A DNA stretch of 64,000 nt from CANJIV01 sp046330225 (GTDB taxonomy: Bacteria; Actinomycetota; Thermoleophilia; Solirubrobacterales; Solirubrobacteraceae). A program made the translations under genes and the position numbers. The stretch spans positions 558,001 through 622,000 of the forward strand of contig JAXLTD010000001.1 of NCBI GenBank assembly GCA_046330225.1, given 5' to 3'. The notes under the pieces are model-generated. The model saw only the letters and a list, made by a program, of their open reading frames with translations. It was not told the origin of the DNA and ran no database searches. How positions within the stretch are numbered: position 1 is the stretch's first letter; each line of letters begins with the position of its first letter. Of this stretch, positions 8,837 through 18,037 are shown in pieces.

Positions 8837-8884
8837 AGTGGCTAGCCGTGACTAGCGTTTTTCGAGTAGCCGTGGCTAGCCACT
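8837..8884. promoter_or_regulatory. cluster of CTAGC-containing palindromes upstream of the alcohol dehydrogenase
   Basis: GTGGCTAGCCAC at 8872-8883 is a perfect 12-base palindrome. A near copy, GTGGCTAGCCGT, lies at 8838-8849, followed by GTGACTAGCG at 8848-8857. The outer 11-base arms AGTGGCTAGCC (8837-8847) and GGCTAGCCACT (8874-8884) are inverted repeats. The cluster lies 66-113 bases before the dehydrogenase start. A possible minus-10 box, TAGGAT at 8912-8917, follows it. Repeated operator half-sites for a regulator fit best. An mRNA hairpin at the end of the polyphosphate operon is the alternative. Confidence 0.5.
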
Positions 8885-8949
8885 CGCGGACCGGACGCCC
8901 GCCGCCGGAGGCTAGGATCGGAGCCTCGACTGCGACCCGGAGGATTGAG

Positions 8950-10062
8950 ATGAAGATGCGTGCCGCCGTGCTGGAGGAGTTCGGCCAGCCGCTCGTCGTG
9001 CAGGAGGTCGACCTGGCGGAGCCCAAGGCGGGCGAGGTCCTCGTGCGGCTCGTCGCCTGCGGCGTCTGCCACACCGACCTCTACACGGCGTCGGGGGTCG
9101 ACCCGTCCGGATACGCGCCGACGGTGCTCGGGCACGAGGGCGCCGGCGTGGTCGAGGCCGTGGGGGAGGGCGTCACGTCGCTGGCGCTCGGCGACCACGT
9201 CGTCACGCTGTTCTCGCCCCAGTGCCGCGAGTGTGTCCACTGCCAGTCGGACAAGACGAACCTCTGCCTGGCAATCCGCGAGCAGCAGGGGCTCGGCTAC
9301 CTGCCCGACGGGACGACGCGGCTCTCGCGCGACGGGGAGCCGATCCGGCACTTCATGGGAACCTCGACGTTCGCGGAGTACACCGTCATGCCGGAGATCG
9401 CCCTGGCGAAGGTGAATCCCGAGGCGCCGCTGGACCGGGCGGCCCTGTTCGCCTGCGGGCTGTCCACCGGCATCGGCGCGGCGCTCAACACGGCGAAGGT
9501 CGAGCCGGGCTCGACGTGCGTCGTGTTCGGGGCCGGCATGGTGGGGCTGGGCGCCGTGGTGGGGTGCCGCCTGGCCGGCGCGGAGCGGATCGCGCTCGTC
9601 GACCTTTCGGAGGAGCGACTGGCGCTCGGCACGCCGCACGGCGCGACCGACCTCATGCTCGGCGGCGACGACATCGTCGAGCGGATCCTCGAGATGACCG
9701 GCGGCTTCGGCGCCGACTACACCTTCGAAGCCACCGGGAACGTGAAGGTCATGCGCCAGGCGGTCGAGTCGGCGCGGATGGGCTGGGGCCTGTGCACGGT
9801 TGCCGGCGTCGCGGGCAAGGGGGAGACGCTCGACATCGTGCCGCGCTTCCTGATCACCGGCCGGCGCGTGGCCGGATCGTCCTTCGGCGGCGTCAAGGGC
9901 CGCGACCAGGTGCCGCAGTATGTGGACCGTTACCTGGCCGGCGAGATCGACGTCGACCGCTTCGTGAACCACCGGATCTCGCTGGACGACGTCAATCGCG
10001 GGTTCGAGCTGATGGAGGCCCAGGACGGCATCCGCTCGGTGATCGAGCTTTCGGAGGCATGA
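8950..10062 (+). CDS. zinc-dependent class III-type alcohol dehydrogenase
   Basis: A 370-residue medium-chain dehydrogenase/reductase. The N-terminal catalytic zinc motif is GVCHTDLYT with GHEGAGVVEAVGEGV. Four structural-zinc cysteines are in CRECVHCQSDKTNLC. The NAD-binding fold has VVFGAGMVGLGAVVG. The sequence resembles S-(hydroxymethyl)glutathione dehydrogenase/AdhC of class III through most of its length, including FMGTSTFAEYTVMPEIAL and GVKGRDQVPQYVDRYLAG. Formaldehyde-thiol adduct or primary alcohol oxidation is likely; in high-GC Gram-positives the thiol could be mycothiol. GGAGG at 8939-8943 precedes the ATG. A 19-base gap links it to the next gene. Confidence 0.9.
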   Translation: MKMRAAVLEEFGQPLVVQEVDLAEPKAGEVLVRLVACGVCHTDLYTASGVDPSGYAPTVLGHEGAGVVEAVGEGVTSLALGDHVVTLFSPQCRECVHCQSDKTNLCLAIREQQGLGYLPDGTTRLSRDGEPIRHFMGTSTFAEYTVMPEIALAKVNPEAPLDRAALFACGLSTGIGAALNTAKVEPGSTCVVFGAGMVGLGAVVGCRLAGAERIALVDLSEERLALGTPHGATDLMLGGDDIVERILEMTGGFGADYTFEATGNVKVMRQAVESARMGWGLCTVAGVAGKGETLDIVPRFLITGRRVAGSSFGGVKGRDQVPQYVDRYLAGEIDVDRFVNHRISLDDVNRGFELMEAQDGIRSVIELSEA

Positions 10063-10081
10063 CGGCCTCGGGGCCGAACGC

Positions 10082-10858
10082 GTGATCTACCGCCCGGATG
10101 GCGACGGCCTGATCGCGATCGGCCAGCCGGCGCACGCCTGGATCTCCGGGCAGCTCGCGCAGGCATGGGGAAGCCAGGCGTTCGGTCCGGTGGAGCCGGC
10201 CGGCGAGGCCGTGCTCGCGGCGGCCCAGCACGACCTCGGGATGGCGGCCTTCGACGCGGAGCCCCGCGTGGTGGCGCCGGGCGGGCCGCCGATGGGGTTC
10301 CTGGAGATTCCGGTCGCCGACCACCTGCGGCTGTGGATCGCCGCGCCGCGCCTTGCGCTCCCGCAGGGCCGCTACCTCGCGCTGCTGGTCTCGCTGCACG
10401 GGACCTACCTCTACGGGTTCCGCGACGTGGAGGCCGAGCCGCGGATCACCCAGCAGGCGATCCGCGCCTACCTCGCCGACCAGGAGCGGTTTCGGGCGGG
10501 GCTGGTGGACTCGCTGGCCGCCGACCCGGCCTGGGCGCCGCACGTCGCGCCCGATGCGCTGGACCGCGCGCAGCGGCTCCTGGCGGCGTGGGACGCGATG
10601 TCGCTGGCGCTCTGCACCGGGGCGCCGCGGTGGCGGGTGCCGAACGTGCCGCGGGCGGACGGGAGCGCGGGGGATGTCCTCGTCACCCGCACGGAGGGCG
10701 GCGCGGCGGTCGACCCGTGGCCGTTCGCGGCCGACGGGGTCACCGTGCGCTGCGACGGCCGGCGGATCGGCGCGGCCTTCGCCGACGACGAGGCGCTGCG
10801 CGACGCGCTCGACGCCGCGCCGTGGGTGACGCTCGCGTTCGCGCTGACGGCGCCGTAG
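10082..10858 (+). CDS. DUF3891-type protein of unknown function
   Basis: A 258-residue protein with GTG start. IGQPAHAWISGQLAQAWG, AAQHDLGMAAFDAEP and LLVSLHGTYLYGF match my memory of DUF3891 proteins, in which conserved His/Asp residues (H in PAHAW, HD in AQHDLG, H in SLHG) suggest a metal-binding, HD-like helical fold. No signal peptide or membrane segment is visible. It follows the alcohol dehydrogenase by 19 bases and is likely co-transcribed. A hydrolase is possible, but no activity is established for this family that I can name. It is convergent with the NMT1-like lipoprotein gene. Confidence 0.7.
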   Translation: MIYRPDGDGLIAIGQPAHAWISGQLAQAWGSQAFGPVEPAGEAVLAAAQHDLGMAAFDAEPRVVAPGGPPMGFLEIPVADHLRLWIAAPRLALPQGRYLALLVSLHGTYLYGFRDVEAEPRITQQAIRAYLADQERFRAGLVDSLAADPAWAPHVAPDALDRAQRLLAAWDAMSLALCTGAPRWRVPNVPRADGSAGDVLVTRTEGGAAVDPWPFAADGVTVRCDGRRIGAAFADDEALRDALDAAPWVTLAFALTAP

Positions 10859-10892
10859 GGCCGCCGGCGGCTATCCGGGCGCGCTTGGGCGC

Positions 10893-11924
10893 TCATCTTC
10901 CCCCGACGAACGGTCCGGCGAAGGCGCGGCGGACGTCGACGGGCCGCGCCAGGATGCCGAAGCGGACGTCCCAGGCTGACCACGCCCGCAGGGTGGCGAG
11001 GTCGAGCCGGCCGAAGCGGCCGCCGGCGGCCCAGACGGGCCGCACCGCGGCGAGCTCGCGGGCCGACAGGGCGCGGTCCAGGCCGGGGCTCGCGGCGAGG
11101 AGGTCGCCGAGGGCCGCACCCGGGCGGCGGATGGCGAAGCGGTAGCCGGCGGCCAGCGCCGCCAGCGTGCGTCGCACGAGCGCCGGCCGGCTGCGCAGCG
11201 TCGCGCGCGTTGCGCAGACCACGAGCTCCGGATAGGCCGGCGCGCCGTAGTCGTTGACCTTGAAGATCCGGATGCCCGGCCGCTTGGCGCGAAGCGCGAC
11301 CCCCTCGACGTTCCAGAACGCCGTGGCGCCGGCCACTCGGCCGGTGAGGAGGGAGGCCACCGCGTTGAAGCCGATCGTGACGGTGTCGACGCGCTTGGGA
11401 TCGCCGCCAGCGCCGGTGACGACCGAGCGCAGGACCGCGTCGTCGCTCGGCAGCCCGGTCACGCCCGCGCGCCGGCCCTCCAGGGCCCGGGGTGTGCCGA
11501 CCGAGGGATCGGCGAGGACGGCGGCGAGCGGCCGCTGCACGAGCGCCATGACGCCCACGATGTCGCGGCCCTTCTGCCGGGCCAAGCCGAGATCGTGGAT
11601 GTCGAGCACGGCGAGGTCGGCCTTCCCGGCGGCCAGCAGCCGCAGCGCGTCGGTCGAGGCCGACGGCTCCCGGATGCGCAGGGCCACGCCCGCGTCACGG
11701 TCATAGCCGTTCGCCGTCGCCGCGTAGATGCCGGCGTGGACGGGGTTGGGCGTGAAATCCAGCAGCAGCGTGACGGGCCGGGCATTCGGGCCTGACGGCC
11801 CGTCGCCGCTCCCGCAGGCGGCCAGGCCGGCGGCCGCCAGCACGGTCGCGGCGAGCGCCGCCACCGCACGGCGGGCCGTCGCCGTCCGCCGGGCCGCGGC
11901 CCGGCGGCCCGGCGCCCCTACCAG
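10893..11924 (-). CDS. NMT1/ThiY-like substrate-binding lipoprotein
   Basis: About 343 residues with an Arg-rich start, a hydrophobic segment ending in lipobox LAAC, and a periplasmic-binding-protein domain. LLLDFTPNPVHAGIYAA matches the DWTPNxxH.G.Y motif of NMT1/THI5/ThiY-type proteins that bind thiamine precursors, nitrate-like or sulfonate ligands. No ATPase or permease gene adjoins it. The start is uncertain. No ATG/GTG precedes the signal peptide in frame: CTG at 11924, overlapping the previous stop, gives a full signal peptide, while GTG at 11864 would remove its basic part. The upstream reductase gene ends at 11918, so coupling is likely. Confidence 0.75.
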   Translation of the reverse strand: MVGAPGRRAAARRTATARRAVAALAATVLAAAGLAACGSGDGPSGPNARPVTLLLDFTPNPVHAGIYAATANGYDRDAGVALRIREPSASTDALRLLAAGKADLAVLDIHDLGLARQKGRDIVGVMALVQRPLAAVLADPSVGTPRALEGRRAGVTGLPSDDAVLRSVVTGAGGDPKRVDTVTIGFNAVASLLTGRVAGATAFWNVEGVALRAKRPGIRIFKVNDYGAPAYPELVVCATRATLRSRPALVRRTLAALAAGYRFAIRRPGAALGDLLAASPGLDRALSARELAAVRPVWAAGGRFGRLDLATLRAWSAWDVRFGILARPVDVRRAFAGPFVGGR

Positions 11925-13897
11925 TGCACGCCCCGCATGAGGTGCGCGAGGGCGACCTGCTCGGTCGAGGCCTTCTCGGACTCGTCCTTCTTGCCCTTGG
12001 ACGCCGCCGAGTCGGGGAAGACCTTGTAGGCCATGTGGAGCACCTGGTCGACCTGCTTGGGCGCCAGCGCGTAGGCGACCTCGCCGAACGTCCCGAGCCG
12101 GGTGTTGATCTGCTTGGGCTTGGCCCGGATCGCCTCGCAGATCAGGTCGGCCGCCTCCTCGGGGGAGATGGTCGGGAACGAGTCGTAGATCTTCGTCGGC
12201 GCGATCATCGGCGTGCGCACGAGCTGCATGTGGATCGTGGTGAACGTGACCTTGTCTCCGATCGTCTCGGACCCCACCACGCGGGTGAAGGCGTCGAGCG
12301 CCGCCTTGGAGGCGACGTAGGCCGAGAACCGCGGCGGGTTCGTCTGCACGCCGATCGACGAGACGTTCACGATGTGGCCGGACCGGCGCTCGCGCATGTG
12401 GGGCAGCAGCCCCATGATCAGGCGGATCGTGCCGAAGTAGTTGAGCTGCATCGTGCGTTCGAAGTCGTGGAAGCGGTCGTAGCTCAGGGCGATCGAGCGC
12501 CGGATCGAGCGGCCGGCGTTGTTCACCAGCACGTCGACGGCGGGGTAGTCGGCGAGGACCTGCTCGACGAGGCGGTCGATCGACTCGAGGTCCGAGAGGT
12601 CGGCGGAGTAGCAGGCGGCCGTCCCGCCGTCCTCCTCGATCTCGGCCTTGAGCGCCTCGAGCTTGTCGAGGCTGCGGGCCACGAGGATCGGGATGCCGCC
12701 GGCCGCCGCGATCTTCTTGGCCGCGGCGGCGCCGATCCCGCTCGAGGCGCCGGTGATGATCACGGTCTTCCCGTTCACCGCGCCCTCGAACGAGCGGTCC
12801 TTGTAGAGGTCGGGATCGAGGTGGCGCTCCCAGTAGTCCCAGAGCGGAACGGAGTAGTCCTCCAGGGCCGGGACCGCGATGCCGGTGCCCTCGAGCGCGC
12901 GCTCGGTGTCGCGGGTGTCGAACTGGGCGGTGAGGCCGACGTACTCGAGGATCCCGTCGGGGATGCCCCACTCGGCCAGGAATGACTTGCGCACGCCGCG
13001 GAAGGCCGGCAGCTTCAGCGCCATGCTGATCGCGCCCTTGGGGAGGGCGTCGGTCAGCCGCTTGTCGACGCGCACCGCCAGCTGCGGCGCGTGGGCGGCC
13101 TTGGCGAACTCGTTGAGGACCTCGCCGGATCGCTGGGCCTTGGGGCTGCACAGGTGAAAGGCCCGGTTGTCCAGGCCCGGCTCGTGGGCGATGTGGTCCA
13201 TCGCGGCGGCGACGTAGTCGACCGGAACGATGTTCGTGTAGCCGAGCTCGGGGCCGATGAGCGGGACCCACTCCGGCAGCGCGTGGCGCAGCCGCTGGAT
13301 CGCCTTGAAGAAGTAGTAGGGCCCGTCGACCTTGTCCATCTCGCCGGTCTTGGAGTGGCCGACGACGACGGCGGGGCGGTAGACGCGCCACGGGCCCTGG
13401 AAGTGATTGCGGGCGAGCTTCTCGGACTCGAACTTCGTGCGGTGGTACGGGTGGTCGAGCTTCTGCCCCTCGTCGAACATGTCCTCGCGGAAGAGCCCCT
13501 TGTAGAGCCCCGCGGCAGCGATCGAGGAGACGTGGTGCAGCGTGCCGGCGTCGATGGCGTTGGCGAGGTCGACGGCGTTGCGCGTGCCCCCGACGTTCAT
13601 CTGCTCGTTGAGCTCGTCGGGCGCCGTCATGTCGTAGACGGCCGCGAGGTGGAAGAAGTGGTCGATCGAGCCTGAGAGCTCGTCCTGCTGGTCCTGGGTG
13701 AGGCCCAGCAGGGGGGAGGCGAGATCGCCGATCACGGGAACGACGCGGTCCGGCTGGCCCCAGCGCAGCCGCAGCTCCTCGAGCTTGCCCAGCGAGCCCT
13801 CGCGCACGAGCACGAAGATCTGCCCGTTGCGCTCGAGCAGCTTCTCGACGAGGAACCGGCCAATGAAGCCGGTCGCGCCGGTCACGAAATAGGTCAT
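11918..13897 (-). CDS. two-domain fatty acyl-CoA/aldehyde reductase (FACoAR/AcrA1-like)
   Basis: A 659-residue fusion of two Rossmann-fold reductases. The N-terminal half is an extended SDR (VTGATGFIGRFLVEKLL at residues 5-21, later YHRTKFESEK with the Tyr-Lys pair). The C-terminal half is a classical SDR (TGASSGIGAAAAKKIA, NNAGRSIRRS, SAYVASKAALDAF). The organisation and many blocks, for example DKVDGPYYFFKAI and STEQVALAHLMRG at the end, follow Marinobacter fatty acyl-CoA reductase Maqu_2507 and mycobacterial AcrA1. Members reduce long-chain acyl-CoA to aldehyde and alcohol with NADPH. GGAGAGGAG precedes ATG 13897; an earlier ATG at 13927 is less likely. Wax-ester or ether-lipid alcohol supply is a reasonable role. 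Confidence 0.9.
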   Translation of the reverse strand: MTYFVTGATGFIGRFLVEKLLERNGQIFVLVREGSLGKLEELRLRWGQPDRVVPVIGDLASPLLGLTQDQQDELSGSIDHFFHLAAVYDMTAPDELNEQMNVGGTRNAVDLANAIDAGTLHHVSSIAAAGLYKGLFREDMFDEGQKLDHPYHRTKFESEKLARNHFQGPWRVYRPAVVVGHSKTGEMDKVDGPYYFFKAIQRLRHALPEWVPLIGPELGYTNIVPVDYVAAAMDHIAHEPGLDNRAFHLCSPKAQRSGEVLNEFAKAAHAPQLAVRVDKRLTDALPKGAISMALKLPAFRGVRKSFLAEWGIPDGILEYVGLTAQFDTRDTERALEGTGIAVPALEDYSVPLWDYWERHLDPDLYKDRSFEGAVNGKTVIITGASSGIGAAAAKKIAAAGGIPILVARSLDKLEALKAEIEEDGGTAACYSADLSDLESIDRLVEQVLADYPAVDVLVNNAGRSIRRSIALSYDRFHDFERTMQLNYFGTIRLIMGLLPHMRERRSGHIVNVSSIGVQTNPPRFSAYVASKAALDAFTRVVGSETIGDKVTFTTIHMQLVRTPMIAPTKIYDSFPTISPEEAADLICEAIRAKPKQINTRLGTFGEVAYALAPKQVDQVLHMAYKVFPDSAASKGKKDESEKASTEQVALAHLMRGVHW

Positions 13898-13970
13898 CGA
13901 ACTCCTCTCCCGGTGACGATGGGCCAACCCTACCGGCCGGGCTCGCGGCGGTGGCGGCGGGATCGGCGGG

Positions 13971-15170
13971 TCAGCAGCGGCGGGGCAAGCAGGGCGTCCG
14001 GAACTGCATCGTGGCCGGCCCGGAGAAGCCGCGCTCGATCACGAACCCGAGCGCGGGGTGCGCAGAGCGGGGCGCCACCCGGCGATTGCCGGGAAAGCCG
14101 GCCGAGAGGTCCACGACGGCGCCGCCGCCGGGCGGGACCGACGGCCCGCGCAGGCGAACGTCGATGATCCCGCTGCGGGGGATCCGGACCCGGAGGCGCT
14201 GTCCGCCGCGCCGGCCGCGCACGTGGAAGCGCAGCGTGAGCACCGATCCGGCGCTCTCCCGGGTGTAGACCCGCGTGCGCAGCCGGTACACCGGCCCCCG
14301 GGCGTCGAGGAGCCGCGACGCGCCGATCGCGAAGTCGAAGAACCCGGTCTTCACGTCGCGCGCCGGGGTCGGCGCGCTCCACGGCGCCCAGGCGGTCGCC
14401 TCGCTGCCGGTCGAGCCGCGCGCGTGAGCCACGCAGCGGTAGTTGCCCGGCGGCGCCTGGCGAAAGACCCGGTCGAGTCCCACGTTCGCGACGCCGTTCT
14501 TGATGCCGCCGCCGAAGGTGTCGCCGCGCGTCAGCGCCGCGCCGGCCAGCGACCCGTCCGGCTGGACGGCTGACCGCTGCGCGCACACGACCTCGGCCTC
14601 GTTCGTCCCCACGGGCACGGTTGCCGAGACGCCCTGGGAGAGGGCGCGGTTGAGGGGGTCGATCAGCAGCAGCAGGCCGTAGAACCGCGCGGTCGTGGTG
14701 GCCGGGGCGGACGTGAAACCGGCCGTCGTCGTGAGTCCCGACCGGCAGGCCGACGAAGCGTCGGTGCCCGTCGAAGCCGTCACGCTGAGCGTGTAGGCGC
14801 CGTTGCCCTCGTACACCGCCTGGTCCTCGAGCGGGACGATCGTCCCGGGGGTGCCGGTCACGGGGAAGCAGAGGGTGCGGCTGACGACCTTCGACTGGTC
14901 CGGAGCGCCGTCGGGCGAAGCCGTGACGGAGACGAGGTGGCGCTGCTCGTTGCCGGGCCGCGCGGCGGGCTGCAGCCGCACGCCGATCCCGTACCTCGAG
15001 ACCGACCGCATGACGGCCCCGCTGGCCGGGACCCAGCCCGAGGCCGGGTTGCCGGCCGCGTCGAGGTCGCGGAGGAAGACCTCGGGCGGGGCGAGGGCCG
15101 CGGCAGACGCGGGAACCGCAAACGCCAGCGCCACCCCCGCAAGCGCCCCGAGCGGGATGCGCCAGCGCAT
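13971..15170 (-). CDS. exported protein of unknown function
   Basis: A 399-residue protein with a clear signal peptide (basic start, hydrophobic segment, cleavage near AFAVPASAAA). The mature part is rich in Thr, Ser and Val and looks beta-rich. Cysteines in FPVTG/CRSGL/VVCAQRS/YRCVAHARG suggest disulphide-stabilised immunoglobulin-like domains, the last resembling calcium-binding or fibronectin-like folds. No catalytic motif is recognised. The C-terminus ends in a Cys (LPRRC). It is followed leftward by the acyl-CoA reductase gene after 73 bases and lies downstream of another exported protein, which may form a unit with it. Confidence 0.65.
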   Translation of the reverse strand: MRWRIPLGALAGVALAFAVPASAAALAPPEVFLRDLDAAGNPASGWVPASGAVMRSVSRYGIGVRLQPAARPGNEQRHLVSVTASPDGAPDQSKVVSRTLCFPVTGTPGTIVPLEDQAVYEGNGAYTLSVTASTGTDASSACRSGLTTTAGFTSAPATTTARFYGLLLLIDPLNRALSQGVSATVPVGTNEAEVVCAQRSAVQPDGSLAGAALTRGDTFGGGIKNGVANVGLDRVFRQAPPGNYRCVAHARGSTGSEATAWAPWSAPTPARDVKTGFFDFAIGASRLLDARGPVYRLRTRVYTRESAGSVLTLRFHVRGRRGGQRLRVRIPRSGIIDVRLRGPSVPPGGGAVVDLSAGFPGNRRVAPRSAHPALGFVIERGFSGPATMQFRTPCLPRRC

Positions 15171-15261
15171 CGAACGACGATATCGCCGCGCGCAAGTCCG
15201 CCGGCCGGCCCGCCGCCCGGCGGCACGACTGCCCCCGCGTCGAACCCAGCGGGCCGCCGGC

Positions 15262-17832
15262 CTACTGCGAGTTCAGCCACACGAACGGGTCGTAGTCCTG
15301 GGTGACGACGAGGTTCGTGGGCTTCGGAAGGACCGGTGCGAAGAGCGAGAGGTGGACGGCCGGTGTGAGCGCGAGGTTCAGCGTGGAGCCGGCGAAGTGC
15401 GTCACCTCGTGGATCTGCAGCGAGTAGGGGTCGCCCGGCCGGAACGGGCGACCGAGCGCCTTGCGCCACGCCCGCACCCAGTCGGCCAGCCAGCCCGTCG
15501 CTGCCGTGCTGTTGCGCGGGATCAGCCGGATGGCGATGTCCTTCGGGCTCGGCTTGGAAACGAGATCGCCGGGCGTGACATTGGTGCCCCAGCCGAAGAT
15601 GTCGATGAGCCCCGGCAGCGGCAGCTTGGCCTGCTGCAGCAGCGCGAGGGCGATGTAGCGGTCGTCAAAGCTGTTGAGCAGGGGCTGCGCGACGTCGCGT
15701 CCAGACTTGAGGATCTCGCACACTTGGTTCAGCAGCGCGATCTTCACAGTGCGGCCCTTGATCGTCACGGATTCGACTCCGTCGAACACCTTGTCGGCGA
15801 GGTAGCGCTCGAACGTTTCGCAGGCGCGCGGGGCGAGCTTGAAGAGCTTGTCGGCCAGCCACCGGTCGACGGTGGCGTCGGTATAGAAGTTGAGCAGGTC
15901 GGCGTCGCCGCGGCTGAGCGTGATCGAGCCGCGCCGGGTCAGGCGGTTCGGCGCCGTGCGGATGGTCTCCGTGGCGACGTCGCGGACGACCACGTAGACG
16001 GGCTTGCCGTCCGGGCCCCGCAGGACCTTCCCCTCGGCGTCGAGCTTGGGGACCTTGCGCTCGACCCGGATGCGAACCGGCGCCGAGACCGTCGCCGCCG
16101 GAAGCTGGAGCACGTCTCCGCTCACGACGCCCGGGGCGGCGTAGAGGCCGAGCACGCGTCCCCGCTTCGCATTCGTGACGGAGGCCCGCAGGAAGCAGCG
16201 GCTCGGCACTTGGCCGCGGGAGCCGCTGCCCAGCAGGCACGTGTATCCAGCCTCGTTGCCCTCGGTCACCGAGTAGTCGGTGGTTGAGATCCCCGCCGGA
16301 ACGACCTCGGCGCTGAAGTCTTCGACCGGTCGCGCGAACAGGTCGCGCACCAGCACCTCGATGACCGCACAGCCGCTGCGGCACTGGATCGTCGGGTAGC
16401 GCCCGCTGCGATCGCCGGTCTCGCCAAGCAGCGAATCCTTCACGACATCGGTGATGCCGGCCGTGATCTGGTTCACGGGCCGCGGAGCGCGCTGCCCGCG
16501 CCGGAATGCCAGCAGGTCGACGGAGGCGACGATGCGCGGGGGCACGGCGATGAAGTCCGTCGTCTTGAACGCGCCCTTGGCCGCGGTGACATCTACCACC
16601 TGGTCGCACACCGGCGGAGCCGGGTCGCGTCCGGTGCCGGCGAACGCCGGAATGGCCGGGTTCTCCTTGCAGACCGTCGCCTTGCCGTCGACGTCGAGGC
16701 GGTTCACGCGCACCGTGTACGTGCCGACCGGAACCTTGATCTCGTAGGAGCCGTCGGCCTTCGTGCGGATGAACTTCTTCGAGATCCGGCTGCCGCGGAC
16801 CTCGACGACCGCGCCCGCCCGGGGCTGGCGCTGGCGGCAGTTCGCCTGCGTCACCGGTGCCGGGCACAGGAGCTCGCGGACGGTGCCCTTGAGCTTGCCG
16901 GTCGCCACGGTGAAGCGCGCGTACCCGGTGCCGCCTGGCTTCACGGTCACCGTGTGGCGGCGCGGATCGATCTGATCGTGGTCGCGGCTGAAGGCCGTGA
17001 CGGTGTAGGTCGCGGGCTTCTTCATGGGGGCCAGCTTGATCTCGAAGTAGCCGCCCTTCTCGGTGACGGAGGTCTTCGTGCCGCCCTTCCCCCGCGCGGT
17101 GATGCGCACGTTGTCGACGCCCTCCCGGAACGAGTCGGTCACCCGGCCCTTGAGGTACCCGCCGATGGCCTGCTTCACGGAGAAGCGGATGACGGCGGTG
17201 AACGCGCCGCTGTTGTCTCCATACGCGTCGGGCGGCCCGGTGAAGCCGTAGGCGTCGGGGATGCCGAGGTAGAGCTTCGTCGCGCCGCGAGGCACGCGGA
17301 AGGTCTGGCGCTGGCCGCCCCCCCGCTGGCCGTCGCCGATGTAGAACGGCTGGCCGAAGGCGGGCGAGACGCCGGTGAAGTCCCCGGTGTCGTCCTGGTC
17401 GAGGTCGGCCGGCGCGCGTCCGGGAAGCTTGCCTTTCAGGAAGAGCCCGAGGAGCGGCAGGTTGCTCGGCCCGCCGTAGGGCCCGATGCGGCCTGCCGCG
17501 CTGATGTTCGTCGCGTTCGGGCCGCCGTCGGGCGGGATCGGGCCGCCGCCGGCGCAGCACGTGACCGAGCCGGAGACCTTCACGACCGTGAACGACACCG
17601 CGCCCTTCGGGATGGCGACCGACGGAGGCGCGCCGCCCAGGTCCTGGCCCCCGATCGGATTGCCGTCGGCCAGCCAGAGATTCGCGTTGCCCGGCACGCT
17701 GATCGTCGCGGTGCTCGCCGCCTCGGCGGGCGCAGCGGCTGCCAGCGCAGCGGCGCTTCCGATGAGCGCCGCGCTCGTGACCATTCGACGGCGTGCGCGG
17801 TGTCGCTGCAGGGCGCGGGTGTGACGAATCAT
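15262..17832 (-). CDS. large exported protein with carboxypeptidase-regulatory-like beta domains
   Basis: An 856-residue secreted protein. ATG 17832 has GAGGAGCT upstream and is followed by a twin-basic signal peptide (HRARRRMVTSAALIG, cleavage near APAEAAS). Residues ~40-220 resemble a lectin-like jelly roll (TKLYLGIPDAYG, DNSGAFTAVIRF). Two carboxypeptidase regulatory-like domains follow: YLKGRVTDSFREGVDNVRIT and KLKGTVRELLC with ADGSYEIKVPVGTYTVRV. The long C-terminal part contains no known motif. Such beta-sandwich modules usually serve adhesion or surface display; this role is inferred. An earlier in-frame extension to 18081 has no signal sequence and is rejected. Confidence 0.72.
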   Translation of the reverse strand: MIRHTRALQRHRARRRMVTSAALIGSAAALAAAAPAEAASTATISVPGNANLWLADGNPIGGQDLGGAPPSVAIPKGAVSFTVVKVSGSVTCCAGGGPIPPDGGPNATNISAAGRIGPYGGPSNLPLLGLFLKGKLPGRAPADLDQDDTGDFTGVSPAFGQPFYIGDGQRGGGQRQTFRVPRGATKLYLGIPDAYGFTGPPDAYGDNSGAFTAVIRFSVKQAIGGYLKGRVTDSFREGVDNVRITARGKGGTKTSVTEKGGYFEIKLAPMKKPATYTVTAFSRDHDQIDPRRHTVTVKPGGTGYARFTVATGKLKGTVRELLCPAPVTQANCRQRQPRAGAVVEVRGSRISKKFIRTKADGSYEIKVPVGTYTVRVNRLDVDGKATVCKENPAIPAFAGTGRDPAPPVCDQVVDVTAAKGAFKTTDFIAVPPRIVASVDLLAFRRGQRAPRPVNQITAGITDVVKDSLLGETGDRSGRYPTIQCRSGCAVIEVLVRDLFARPVEDFSAEVVPAGISTTDYSVTEGNEAGYTCLLGSGSRGQVPSRCFLRASVTNAKRGRVLGLYAAPGVVSGDVLQLPAATVSAPVRIRVERKVPKLDAEGKVLRGPDGKPVYVVVRDVATETIRTAPNRLTRRGSITLSRGDADLLNFYTDATVDRWLADKLFKLAPRACETFERYLADKVFDGVESVTIKGRTVKIALLNQVCEILKSGRDVAQPLLNSFDDRYIALALLQQAKLPLPGLIDIFGWGTNVTPGDLVSKPSPKDIAIRLIPRNSTAATGWLADWVRAWRKALGRPFRPGDPYSLQIHEVTHFAGSTLNLALTPAVHLSLFAPVLPKPTNLVVTQDYDPFVWLNSQ

Positions 17833-18037
17833 GTCGACCAGCTCCTCGACCGTGCCGTCCCTCCCGGACGGCGATCGGGAACTCTGACACACCGGGCCCG
17901 GCTCTGACGAGGTACGCCCGATTCGCCGATCACCTTCGTCAAGCATCTGACCCGGGTGCCCAGGAAGCTTGGCGTGGGGGAATCGGGCGGTCGCGGTCGC
18001 CCGCGTCCGCCGCCGGCTTGGCGCCGACGTCCGAGCC

